DNA of 64,000 nucleotides from Diorhabda sublineata (Eukaryota; Arthropoda; Insecta; Coleoptera; Chrysomelidae): the NCBI RefSeq assembly GCF_026230105.1, contig NC_079482.1, forward strand, positions 2,108,001-2,172,000, written 5' to 3'. The position numbers and the translations under genes were made by a program. The notes beneath the pieces are model-generated. The model searched no databases, had not been told where the DNA came from, and saw only the letters and a program-made list of their open reading frames with translations. Numbering within the stretch: position 1 is the first letter of the stretch; the number at the start of each line of letters is the position of its first letter. Shown here one piece after another: positions 49,535 to 62,400 of this stretch.

Positions 49535-52486
49535 TAGGATGAAGGTTGAGGGATTGAACAGTTTAATAGTCCAGGAAAATTAGGTCGAAAAAGCGAATAA
49601 ATGTATCGGGATGAAGGTTGAGGGATTCAACAGTTTGATAGTCCAGGAAAATTAGGTCGAAATATCGAATAAATGTATCGGGATGAAGGTTGAGGGATTG
49701 AACAGTTTGATAGTCCAGGAAAATTAGGTCGAAATATCGAATAAATGTATCAGGATGAAGGTTGAGGGATTGAACAGTTTGATAGTCCAGGAAAATTAGG
49801 TCGAAATATCGAATAAATGTATCAGGATGAAGGTTGAGGGATTGAACAGTTTGATAGTCCAGGAAAATTAGGTCGAAAAAGCGAATAAATGTATCGGGAT
49901 GAAGGTTGAGGAATTGAACAGTTTGATAGTCCAGGAAAATTAGGTCGAAAAAGCGAATAAATGTATCGGGATGAAGGTTGAGGAATTGAACAGTTTGATA
50001 GTCCAGGAAAATTAGGTCGAAATATCGAATAAATGTATCGGGATGAAGGTTGAGGGATTGAACAGTTTGATAGTCCAGGAAAATTAGGTCGAAAAAGCGA
50101 ATAAATGTATCGGGATGAAGGTTGAGGGATTGAACAGTTTGATAGTCCAGGAAAATTAGGTCGAAAAAGCGAATAAATGTATCGGGATGAAGGTTGAGGA
50201 ATTGAACAGTTTGATAGTCCAGGAAAATTAGGTCCAAAAAGCGAATAAATGTATCGGGATGAAGGTTGAGGGATTGAACAGTTTGATAGTCCAGGAAAAT
50301 TAGGTCGAAATATCGAATAAATGTATCGGGATGAAGGTTGAGGGATTGAACAGGTTGATAGTCCAGGAAAATTAGGTCGAAAAAGCGAATAAATGTATCG
50401 GGATGAAGGTTGAGGGATTGAACAGACTGATAGTCCAGGAAAATTAAGTCGAAATATCGAATAAATGTATCGGGATGAAGGTTGAGGGATTGAACAGTTT
50501 GATAGTCCAGGAAAATTAGGTCGAAAACGCGAATAAATGTATCGGGATGAAGGTTGAGGGATTGAACAGTTTGATAGTCCAGGAAAATTAGGTCGAAAAA
50601 GCGAATAAATGTATCGGGATGAAGGTTGAGGGATTGAACAGATTGATAGTCCAGGAAAATTAGGTCGAAAAAGCGAATAAATGTATCGGGATGAAGGTTG
50701 AGGGATTGAACAGTTTCATAGTCCAGGAAAATTAGGTCGAAAACGCGAATAAATGTATCGGGATGAAGGTTGAGGGATTGAACAGTTTGATAGTCCAGGA
50801 AAATTAGGTCGAAATATCGAATAAATGTATCGGGATGAAGGTTGAGGGATTGAACAGTTTGATAGTGCAGGAAAATTAGGTCGAAAACGCGAATAAATGT
50901 ATCGGGATGAAGGTTGAGGGATTGAACAGTTTGATAGTCCAGGAAAATTAGGTCGAAAAAGCGAATAAATGTATCGGGATGAAGGTTGAGGGATTGAACA
51001 GATTGATAGTCCAGGAAAATTAGGTCGAAAAAGCGAATAAATGTATCGGGATGAAGGTTGAGGGATTGAACAGTTTCATAGTCCAGGAAAATTAGGTCGA
51101 AAACGCGAATAAATGTATCGGGATGAAGGTTGAGGGATTGAACAGTTTGATAGTCCAGGAAAATTAGGTCGAAATATCGAATAAATGTATCAGGATGAAG
51201 GTTGAGGGATTGAACAGTTTCATAGTCCAGGAAAATTAGGTCGAAATATCGAATAAATGTATCAGGATGAAGGTTGAGGGATTGAACAGTTTCATAGTCC
51301 AGGAAAATTAGGTCGAAAACGCGAATAAATGTATCGGGATGAAGGTTGAGGGATTGAACAGTTTGATAGTCCAGGAAAATTAGGTCGAAAAAGCGAATAA
51401 ATGTATCGGGATGAAGGTTGAGGGATTGAACAGTTTGATAGTCCAGGAAAATTAGGTCGAAATATCGAATAAATGTATCAGGATGAAGGTTGAGGGATTG
51501 AACAGTTTGATAGTCCAGGAAAATTAGGTCGAAAAAGCGAATAAATGTATCGGGATGAAGGTTGAGGGATTGAACAGTTTGATAGTCCAGGAAAATTAGG
51601 TCGAAAAAGCGAATAAATGTATCGGGATGAAGGTTGAGGGATTGAACAGTTTGATAGTCCAGGAAAATTAGGTCGAAAAAGCGAATAAATGTATCGGGAT
51701 GAAGGTTGAGGAATTGAACAGTTTGATAGTCCAGGAAAATTAGGTCGAAATATCGAATAAATGTATCAGGATGAAGGTTGAGGGATTGAACAGTTTGATA
51801 GTCCAGGAAAATTAGGTCGAAAAAGCGAATAAATGTATCGGGATGAAGGTTGAGGAATTGAACAGTTTGATAGTCCAGGAAAATTAGGTCGAAATATCGA
51901 ATAAATGTATCAGGATGAAGGTTGAGGGATTGAACAGTTTGATAGTCCAGGAAAATTAGGTCGAAAAAGCGAATAAATGTATCGGGATGAAGGTTGAGGG
52001 ATTGAACAGTTTGATAGTCCAGGAAAATTAGGTCGAAATATCGAATAAATGTATCGGGATGAAGGTTGAGGGATTGAACAGTTTGATAGTCCAGGAAAAT
52101 TAGGTCGAAAAAGCGAATAAATGTATCGGGATGAAGGTTGAGGAATTGAACAGTTTGATAGTCCAGGAAAATTAGGTCGAAAAAGCGAATAAATGTATCA
52201 GGATGAAGGTTGAGGGATTGAACAGTTTGATAGCCCAGGAAAATTAGGTCGAAAACGCGAATAAATGTATCAGGATGAAGGTTGAGGGATTGAACAGTTT
52301 GATAGCCCAGGAAAATTAGGTCGAAAACGCGAATAAATGTATCGGGATGTAGGTTGAGGGATTGAACAGTTTGATAGTCCAGGAAAATTAGGTCGAAATA
52401 TCGAATAAATGTATCGGGATGAAGGTTGAGGGATTGAACAGTTTGATAGTCCAGGAAAATTATGTCTAAAAAGAGAATAAATGATT
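49535..52486. repeat. Satellite L: exact 72 bp tandem array, 41 copies
   Basis: The landmark ATGAAGGTTG at 49539 recurs to 52419, which is 40 intervals of exactly 72 bp with no net indels. Because 72 equals 24 codons, two minus-strand frames lack stops across the sampled copies; one reads as a 24-residue repeat around FDLIFLDYQTVQSLNLHPDT. There is no ATG start, and variants mostly change residues, so coding is unlikely. The right edge copy is diverged. Confidence 0.95.
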
Positions 52487-52689
52487 TAGGTCTTTTGAGC
52501 AGACAACTTTTTCATTTTTGCTCGTAAAAAAAAATGTATGCCTCATGACATTGCCAACCTTTTTTTCCAATACAGCAACTTTTTGAAATATCCATAAAAA
52601 TCGATATGAACGAGTTAATATATATGTTAATGAAATGTCTTTGTTTTATAAACTAAATTTGGTTCTAGAATGATATTTTGAAAGTTGTA

Positions 52690-53480
52690 TCGTAAAAAGT
52701 TTATTAAAACTGTTGCCCTATTTTCTTAGTTTTAGATCGATACTGATACAAATTCATTGGCAGATCTTTGGCAAAGTTAAATAACAAGCATTTGCAGCTT
52801 ATATTGGCAGAAGATTCTGGATTTTCGCGATAAAATCACACTATATTGAATTTTCAAAAAAAGTACGTTAGCTCAAGTTCTTGACTGTTTTAAATGACTT
52901 TTTGAATATTTTTAATGAAAAATTTCTGAGAAATATCCAATACCAGGTTAATACAAAAACTTCTGTATAATGATATCAACAGAATTCAAAATATACGGGG
53001 GTAATTCTACAAGTAAACAATCCAATTGAGAAAACACTTTTCCCAACTATGTTTAATACACTTTTCGTGATGGAAACTGTCTTTTTCATCAAAATATTGA
53101 TAGAAATTCATTGAAGGATATTCTACGGAAATTAATAACGAACCATTGCTGTTAATATTGGCATTATTTTCGAAAAAATCACACCGTAATTGATTTATAA
53201 AAAGAATTATATAAACTCAAACTTCTGGACTGTTTTAAATGACTTTTTAAATATTTTTAAAGAAAAAATTCTGAGAAATATCCAATACCGGGTCAATGCA
53301 AAAACTTCTGTGTAATAATATCAACAGAATTCAAAATATACGGGGGTAATTCTACAAGAAAACAATCCAATTGAGAAAACACTTTTCCCAACTATGTTTA
53401 ATACACTTTTCATGTTGGAAACTGCCTTTTCCATCAGAATACTGTATATATCGATTAACAGAATTCGTAATATACGAGGT
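52690..53480. repeat. Satellite K, right part: 346 bp repeat
   Basis: Copies start at 52941 and 53287 (346 bp apart), preceded by a partial copy from about 52700. A diverged end copy at 53443-53480 contains TATACGAGG in place of TATACGGGGG. The left part lies at 47810-48255. Confidence 0.85.
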
Positions 53481-54239
53481 CTACACCAAAAGTGAACTAT
53501 CCAATAAAGAAAATACTTTTTTTAACGAAACCAAGTTGTTGTTTTCATAGTTCACAATCAGTGTTGCCAAATCCCAAAAGGGGAAGCTCTTCTTCTATTT
53601 CACGAGTCCTCGTCACGTTTAGTCCATTCAAATTGGCTCACCATATCTCAAAAAACTCGAGTACCGACCCTCGTTTAACTACGTTCTATAAAAATGTCTT
53701 ATAGTTTTCACCCTTTTCAACTTGAGTTACTATTTCCAATAATAAATAAAATAATAAATCTACCCTCGTATATCACACGGTTTTTATGCAATACGAATCG
53801 TGCTTGGCACTTCACGAACACAATGCACTTACAAAGATTAGCGGCGTAATATTTTAGGATTATCGCCTATCTAAAATTGCAACATCTCACAGTATAATGC
53901 ATATTTATGCAACCCGAAGATTATAAATTCCATCCGACCTATCGTATACACTGGTCTCGACATTATTCACCTATTTACAGTCCGTTAAGCCGAAAATTAA
54001 TTCCGAGCGACAACAAACTGATTTCGAAAACGTCTCACAAGTTTTTTTTATTTAGTATAACAAATAAGAAATGAAATTAATCAGTCGACAACCGATTAAC
54101 AACTTGAGAGTTAATTTACTTGATAAAGATGTTATTGAAAAGCTTTTTCGGAAAAAGGTACGAGGATGGGTTAAAAAAACGGTAATCCTCCAATTAAAAT
54201 TCGTTATATACCCAAAAAATATCATTAAACAACCGCAGC
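53481..54239. other. Unique spacer with mariner-end-like motif
   Basis: ACCGACCCTCGTTTAAC near 53667 resembles a mariner end on the minus strand. GTTGCCA is at 53563. A 70-codon frame at 53492 has no motif. No gene was recognised. Confidence 0.35.
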
Positions 54240-57200
54240 ACTAACTTTGCGGGTCTAAATCGTTATATGGAATGGGGAATTTACAAATTGATGTTTACTC
54301 AACTTGTTTTTGGTTTCTTTATTTTGTTTTTCAGCGTTAAACATAGAATTCTTCGTTATGGTTCTGAGCCATATGTTATTTTAAACTTTTTTCATAATAT
54401 TGTGATGTTTGTACCACATAAACACAATTATCACAAGATATTAATCAATAATTATACAATTAATCAAAATTGAGACACGTAAATTAATTTTTTTCCCGCA
54501 TTTATCCAAAAAAGAGATTTTTTAGATTATAGAACTGTCAAATTTATATGAAACTTTGACAGATGACATCGGAAAAATGGCGGAAACTAATAAAACAATT
54601 AACGTAATGAAAATGGCAGTTTCACTTGGAATAACCTGACTAATTTCGATTTTAATTTGTTATACTTTGATATATACGAGGTTTGGTTCATTAAAAATTG
54701 ATTCACGACCTTTTTTTCTCGCCGTATGGTGTTTTGATCAGTTTTTTTCATAGTAAGATGTTTGTCCCACACAAACACAATTATCACAAGATTTTAATCG
54801 ATAATTATTACAATTAATCGGTTTATAATCAAAATTGAGACACGTTAATTAGTTTTTTTCCCGCATTTATCCAAAAAAGATTTTTTAGATTATAGAACTG
54901 TCAAATTTATATGAAACTTTGACAGATGACATCGGAAAAATGGCGGAAACTAATAAAACAATTAACGTAATGAAAATGGCAGTTTCACTTGGAATAACCT
55001 GACTAATTTCGATTTTAATTTGTTATACTTTGATATATACGAGGTTTGGTTCATTAAAAACTGATTCACGTTCATTTTTTCTCGCCGTATGGTGTTTTGA
55101 TCAGTTTTTTTCATAGTAAGATGTTTGTCCCACACAAACACAATTATCACAAGATTTTAATCGATAATTATTACAATTAAGCGGTTTATAATCAAAATTG
55201 AGACACGTTAATTAGTTTTTTTCCCGCATTTATCCAAAAAAGATTTTTTAGATTATAGAACTGTCAAATTTATATGAAACTTTGACAGATGACATCGGAA
55301 AAATGGCGGAAACTAATAAAACAATTAACGTAATGAAAATGGCAGTTTCACTTGGAATAACCTGACTAATTTCGATTTTAATTTGTTATACTTTGATATA
55401 TACGAGGTTTGGTTCATTAAAAACTGATTCACGTTCATTTTTTCTCGCCGTATGGTGTTTTGATCAGTTTTTTTCATAGTAAGATGTTTGTCCCACACAA
55501 ACACAATTATCACAAGATTTTAATCGATAATTATTACAATTAAGCGGTTCTTAATCAAAATTGAGACACGTTAATTAGTTTTTTTCCCGCATTTATCCAA
55601 AAAAGATTTTTTAGATTATAGAACTGTCAAATTTATATGAAACTTTGACAGATGACATCGGAAAAATGGCGGAAACTAATAAAACAATTAACGTAATGAA
55701 AATGGCAGTTTCACTTGGAATAACCTGACTAATTTCGATTTTAATTTGTTATACTTTGATATATACGAGGTTTGGTTCATTAAAAACTGATTCACGTTCT
55801 TTTTTTCTCGCCGTATGGTGTTTTGATCAGTTTTTTTCATAGTAAGATGTTTGTCCCACACAAACACAATTATCACAAGATTTTAATCGATAATTATTAC
55901 AATTAAGCGGTTCTTAATCAAAATTGAGACACGTTAATTAGTTTTTTTCCCGCATTTATCCAAAAAAGATTTTTTAGATTATAGAACTGTCAAATTTATA
56001 TGAAACTTTGACAGATGACATCGGAAAAATGGCGGAAACTAATAAAACAATTAACGTAATGAAAATGGCAGTTTCACTTGGAATAACCTGACTAATTTCG
56101 ATTTTAATTTGTTATACTTTGATATATACGAGGTTTGGTTCATTAAAAACTGATTCACGTTCTTTTTTTCTCGCCGTATGGTGTTTTGATCTGTTTTTTT
56201 CATAGTAAGATGTTTGTCCCACACAAACACAATTATCACAAGATTTTAATCGATAATTATTACAATTAAGCGGTTTATAATCAAAATTGAGACACGTTAA
56301 TTAGTTTTTTTCCCGCATTTATCCAAAAAAGATTTTTTAGATTATAGAACTGTCAAATTTATATGAAACTTTGACAGATGACATCGGAAAAATGGCGGAA
56401 ACTAATAAAACAATTAACGTAATGAAAATGGCAGTTTCACTTGGAATAACCTGACTAATTTCGATTTTAATTTGTTATACTTTGATATATACGAGGTTTG
56501 GTTCATTAAAAATTGATTCACGTTCTTTTTTTCTCGCCGTATGGTGTTTTGATCTGTTTTTTTCATAGTAAGATGTTTGTCCCACACAAACACAATTATC
56601 ACAAGATTTTAATCGATAATTATTACAATTAAGCGGTTTATAATCAAAATTGAGACACGTTAATTAGTTTTTTTCCCGCATTTATCCAAAAAAGAGATTT
56701 TTTAGATTATAGAACTGTCAAATTTATATGAAACTTTGACAGATGACATCGGAAAAATGGCGGAAACTAATAAAAGAAATTGACGTAATGAAAATGGCAG
56801 TTTCACTTGGAATAACCTGACTAATTTCGATTTTAATTTGTTATACTTTGATATATACGAGGTTTGGTTCATTAAAAACTGATTCACGTTCTTTTTTTCT
56901 CGCCGTATGGTGTTTTGATCTGTTTTTTTCATAGTAAGATGTTTGTCCCACACAAACACAATTATCACAAGATTTTAATCGATAATTATTACAATTAAGC
57001 GGTTTATAATCAAAATTGAGACACGTTAATTAGTTTTTTTCCCGCATTTATCCAAAAAAGATTTTTTAGATTATAGAACTGTCAAATTTATATGAAACTT
57101 TGACAGATGACATCGGAAAAATGGCGGAAACTAATAAAACAATTAACGTAATGAAAATGGCAGTTTCACTTGGAATAACCTGACTAATTTCGATTTTAAT

Positions 57201-58815
57201 TTGTTATACTTTGATATATACGAGGTTTGGTTCATTAAAAATTGATTCACGTTCTTTTTTTCTCGCCGTATGGTGTTTTGATCTGTTTTTTTCATAGTAA
57301 GATGTTTGTCCCACACAAACACAATTATCACAAGATTTTAATCGATAATTATTACAATTAAGCGGTTTATAATCAAAATTGAGACACGTTAATTAGTTTT
57401 TTTCCCGCATTTATCCAAAAAAGATTTTTTAGATTATAGAACTGTCAAATTTATATGAAACTTTGACAGATAACATCGGAAAAATGGCGGAAACTAATAA
57501 AACAATTAACGTAATGAAAATGGCAGTTTCACTTGGAATAACCTGACTAATTTCGATTTTAATTTGTTATACTTTGATATATACGAGGTTTGGTTCATTA
57601 AAAATTGATTCACGATCTTTTTTTCTCGACGTATGGTGTTTTGATCAGTTTTTTTCATAGTAAGATGTTTGTCCCACACAAACACAATCATCACAAGATT
57701 TTAATCGATAATTATTACAATTAAGCGGTTTATGATCAAAATTGAGACACGTTAATTAGTTTTTTTCCCGCATTTATCCAAAAAAGATTTTTTAGATTAT
57801 AGAACTGTCAAATTTATATGAAACTTTGACAGATGACATCGGAAAAATGGCGGAAACTAATAAAACAATTAACGTAATGAAAATGGCAGTTTCACTTGGA
57901 ATAACCTGACTAATTTCGATTTTAATTTGTTATACTTTGATATATACGAGGTTTGGTTCATTAAAAATTGATTCACGTTCTTTTTTTCTCGCCGTATGGT
58001 GTTTTGATCTGTTTTTTTCATAGTAAGATGTTTGTCCCACACAAACACAATTATCACAAGATTTTAATCGATAATTATTACAATTAAGCGGTTTATAATC
58101 AAAATTGAGACACGTTAATTAGTTTTTTTCCCGCATTTATCCAAAAAAGAGATTTTTTAGATTATAGAACTGTCAAATTTATATGAAACTTTGACAGATG
58201 ACATCGGAAAAATGGCGGAAACTAATAAAAGAAATTGACGTAATGAAAATGGCAGTTTCACTTGGAATAACCTGACTAATTTCGATTTTAATTTGTTATA
58301 CTTTGATATATACGAGGTTTGGTTCATTAAAAATTGATTCACGTTCTTTTTTTCTCGCCGTATGGTGTTTTGATCTGTTTTTTTCATAGTAAGATGTTTG
58401 TCCCACACAAACACAATTATCACAAGATTTTAATCGATAATTATTACAATTAAGCGGTTTATAATCAAAATTGAGACACGTTAATTAGTTTTTTTCCCGC
58501 ATTTATCCAAAAAAGATTTTTTAGATTATAGAACTGTCAAATTTATATGAAACTTTGACAGATGACATCGGAAAAATGGCGGAAACTAATAAAACAATTA
58601 ACGTAATGAAAATGGCAGTTTCACTTGGAATAACCTGACTAATTTCGATTTTAATTTGTTATACTTTGATATATACGAGGTTTGGTTCATTAAAAATTGA
58701 TTCACGATCTTTTTTTCTCGCCGTATAGTGTTTTGATCTGTTTTTATCACAGTACGATGTTTGTCCCACACAAACACAATCATTAAAAGATATTAATCGA
58801 TAATTTGGATGGTTT
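54240..58815. repeat. Satellite M: 363 bp tandem array, 12-13 copies
   Basis: Units are spaced 363 bp (366 where GA is inserted and a nearby indel occurs). Each contains TATATACGAGGTTTGGTTCA, resembling a mariner end. Each also has a hairpin CTGTCAAA-TTT-ATATG-AAA-C-TTTGACAG (first at 54535-54562). First and last copies are diverged. The 62-codon minus-strand open frame recurring in each unit is a repeat artefact. Confidence 0.95.
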
Positions 58816-59475
58816 ATAATAAAATTTGCAAAATTAGGAACATTTTTGAATATTTCGAATAACCATACACCTTAATTACGTACGAGGCGTCGTGGAAATG
58901 TTTTTTTTTTGTTGGGTTAGGCACTTATTGGCCCATCCTCGTACAATGAAGCGTACCGCGTATTTTTTTCTTTTGCCATTTTCATTCGAATTCTCATTCA
59001 ACGATCCGGTCCGTAAATTTAACTCATGGTATATGTATGTCGTCATTACTAGCCATTAATTCACGTCATTCCTATAACGTTTCAATTTATCTTTTAGAAA
59101 ATCAAATTTATATTGTCTGGAAATTTGCATTTATCAGTACAAGCGAATAATTCCGAATTTATTTTCTTGTTGCGATTGCAGGACCGTCTCTAGGAGATTT
59201 GATTATTTGTTTGGCCACCCAGATGTCCGCGTCTGACTTATATTGATTTTCAAGTTTCGGAAACGCATCGAGGAATATCGCTACAAAGATTCAAATCTCA
59301 AATTTGTATTGAATGAGGCGCATAACCTAACTTTTTGATTTTTATACAATTTCAGTTGATAGAAGCTCCAATTTCCCCCATAGGTCGAATAGTAATCAGA
59401 TTATAGTCTATATATGTGCGTGTGAAGAATGATACTGCCTAGATACGACCGAGCTGGTGCTTGTCCTTGCTCCAG
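58816..59475. other. Unique sequence upstream of the transporter exon
   Basis: No exon was recognised. It ends in a good 3' splice site (GTGCTTGTCCTTGCTCCAG), so most of it is probably intron of the transporter gene. Confidence 0.4.
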
Positions 59476-62400
59476 GTCGAGGCGCATTTTCCACGGGAAT
59501 GCAGAATAGTACAGAAGAAGAGCTTTCCAGTGATGGACGACCTCGGAGGCACGGTCTTTCCAGATCTCGAAGTTTGCCGCAACTTTCTCATCACGATTCC
59601 GGGCTTGGCAGCTACTACGGGGTCTGTCATAATCTGATTAATATACAGGATGATACAAAAAAGTTTCTTTTAAATAACACGTATTATATTATTATTTTTA
59701 TAATGAATTATTTTGAATTGGTACTAAATAATAATTGTTTTATAAGACTACAAATCTGGGACGTTCTGAAATGTGCAGTTTTTGAAATATAAGGCGTTAA
59801 ATTTGATATATTGAAAAATTGAAAAATTCTGTATAACTTTCAGGCTCTATTTAATCATAATAGGATTTGGAAATTAATGAAAATTGTAAAAAAACACATC
59901 ACTGCGTGTTTCTGGAATTGATAGATCATTCCAGTGTATGGAAAAAAAATTATTCGAGGTTAAATGTCAAAAAAATTAGTTTTTTGCGATTTTCAGCAAA
60001 ATGATAAGTTTTATCACAATAATACCTCAGATAAAAATTGTAGATCGTAAAATTATCTACAAAAAACGTATAAATACTTTTTTTCCTTCGAGCCACCGTT
60101 TCTGAGATATAATGATTCAAAAATTTTTATCGTCATAATATTTATGAGTACGCCACGTATATACATTTCTAGGTTAGGTTCATCATCTAGAAGAATCGTT
60201 TTACGAAAAAAAACTGGGATGTTCTAAAATGTGCAGTCTTTGAAATACAGGGCGTTAAATTTGATATATTAAAAATAATCGACTCAAAAAATTCTGTATA
60301 ACTTTGAGGCTCTATTTATGTCATAATAGGATTTGGAAATGAATGAAAATTGTAAAAAAACACATCACTGCGTGTTTCTGGAATTGATAGATCATTCCAG
60401 TGTATGGAAAAAAAATTATTCGAGGTCAAAGTTCAAAAAAATGAGTTTTTCGTGATTTTCAGCAAAACGATAAGTTTTATCACAAAAACACCTCAGACAA
60501 AAATTGTAGATCGTAAAATTATCTACAAAAAACGTATCGATACTTTTTTTCCTACGAGCCACCGTTTCTGAGATATAATGATTCAAAAATTTTGGTCGTC
60601 ATAATATTCATGAGTACGCCACGTATATATATTTCTAGAGTTGTAGTGTAGCTCAATGGTTCGAAATATACAAACAAAACAAGTCGAATATATCATTTTC
60701 GAAAGATTTATAATATTAAATACTCTCGAGACGAAGATAGGTTAGGTTATGTTGTTTAAGAATTGAAAAAAGTTAGGTTAGATTTCTCTATACATCACAA
60801 AACAACTCAAAGTATACATCATTCAAGGTTGTATCCGAATCATAGATAAAATGAGGTTTTTTCGCTTCCAAAAATACTACTGAAATTATCATGTTTTATT
60901 TAAAAAATCGTACTGACGTCAATAATAGAGAAATTGAGCTAATATTTTAGAGTAATCATCTGGAAGAATAGTTTTACGAAAAAAAAAATCTGGGACGTTC
61001 TGAAACGTGCAGTTTTCGAAATACAGGGCGTTAGGTTAGGTAACAGTATAATGAGACTATTGCAGTTTGATAATTATCAAAATTTAGTGAAACATTCCCG
61101 AAATAATAAGGCTCAAAATCAATAAAAAGTGATTAGAATTAGTACCTAGAGCAACAATTCAAAATCAAATCAACATTAAAAAGTAATTTTTCTTGTAAAA
61201 CAATTTTTTTATTGCATTTTCTGTTGGATCATCCTGTATAATAAATTTTTGTCGCTATTATAAATAATTACGTCCGTGAAATTTTTCAAATAACTTTGGG
61301 TGTAATTGTGCATCTAGTATTCACGTGACATCATAAAAATTAAAATTTCCAATTACCAGTGCTGATTTATCTAGTCCGCCTCTGATCCATAAACAAATAT
61401 TTACAATCTATTCGTATTATTACGTCATACTGTAACCTATGGCGCCATTTTTCATTATAGTGGTGGGAATACAGTAGATAAACAGAGGGGGGATAAAAGC
61501 TCTGATAGGCTTGATCACGGAACACTCAGAAACAGATTATGCAACACAGCAAACAGGAAATTGAGATATAAATTATTTCACCAACACTTAACTGACAAAT
61601 TATTTTAAAAATTTTTAAATCCGGCTCTGATATTATAAAACAATGCTAGAAGCAATTAATACCTATATACCTGTTTTCTTTTCGAGTAAGAATGACCCAT
61701 TATTTAACACTAAAAACCGCTATTGGAATTCCATTGACAATTTTTGAATATATATCTTCTTCTTTTTTATCTTATTTTATAAAAGAAATTGCTTCTACAA
61801 TGCAAGCATATAATTTACAAAAACTCGTCCTCGGTCCTTCACGCTGTGTGTGAATATTAAGAATAATTAAGATCCTTTCTTTAGATAACGATTTTAGATG
61901 GATTTTTATTTAAAACTTGTAATTATTTTTTTTACTACACTGCGCAATTACTTCGGAAAACGTCGACACGTAAATAACTAAAAGCAACCAAAGTTTTTTT
62001 AAAAATTTCACCAACACGAAAAATTCTGTTATTCAAAAATACTGTTGGACCTTAGGGATCAGGTGCTGACGACGTACCAGTTAGTCGTGCAGCAAGACTC
62101 GTAGCAGATTTACGACAACTTTTAACGTTAAAACAACATTATTATCCCGAAGGAGGTTGGGGCTGGGTAGTTCTAATTTGCGCGGCATGCGTTCATATTT
62201 TGGGACATGGCATGCTCACCTCAGTCGGAATGTTTTACATGGAAATCCTTAAAAAGTTCGGATTCCACGAAAAAGGATCTGCAGGTACTTATCAACAAAT
62301 AAATAAAATCTGGCAACGCCGTAACAACTATTAATAAACACGATCCTTCCTTATAGTATAAGTTTTTATTGGCGGGAATTCGTATGTATTAGTATAAAAC

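Noticed and set aside
49563..50237. A 224-codon minus-strand open frame with a 24-residue repeat
   Set aside because: It is a by-product of the 72 bp array: 72 is a multiple of three, a second minus frame is open too, the apparent start is TTG not ATG, and variants among copies mostly change residues. No splice or start context was seen.
54599..58783. Recurring 62-88 codon frames beginning MIIVFVWDK
   Set aside because: One copy per 363 bp satellite unit, with no domain or splice context; no evidence of a small-protein gene family.
33576..59621. Direct splicing of the candidate exon at 33576-33598 to the transporter exon at 59476
   Set aside because: The phases do not match: joining them gives a stop shortly after the junction.
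60738..61040. TTAGGTTAGG, the insect telomere repeat, near the transporter intron repeat
   Set aside because: Never more than two units in a row. Such AACCTAACCT words are scattered in insect genomes and do not show an interstitial telomere.
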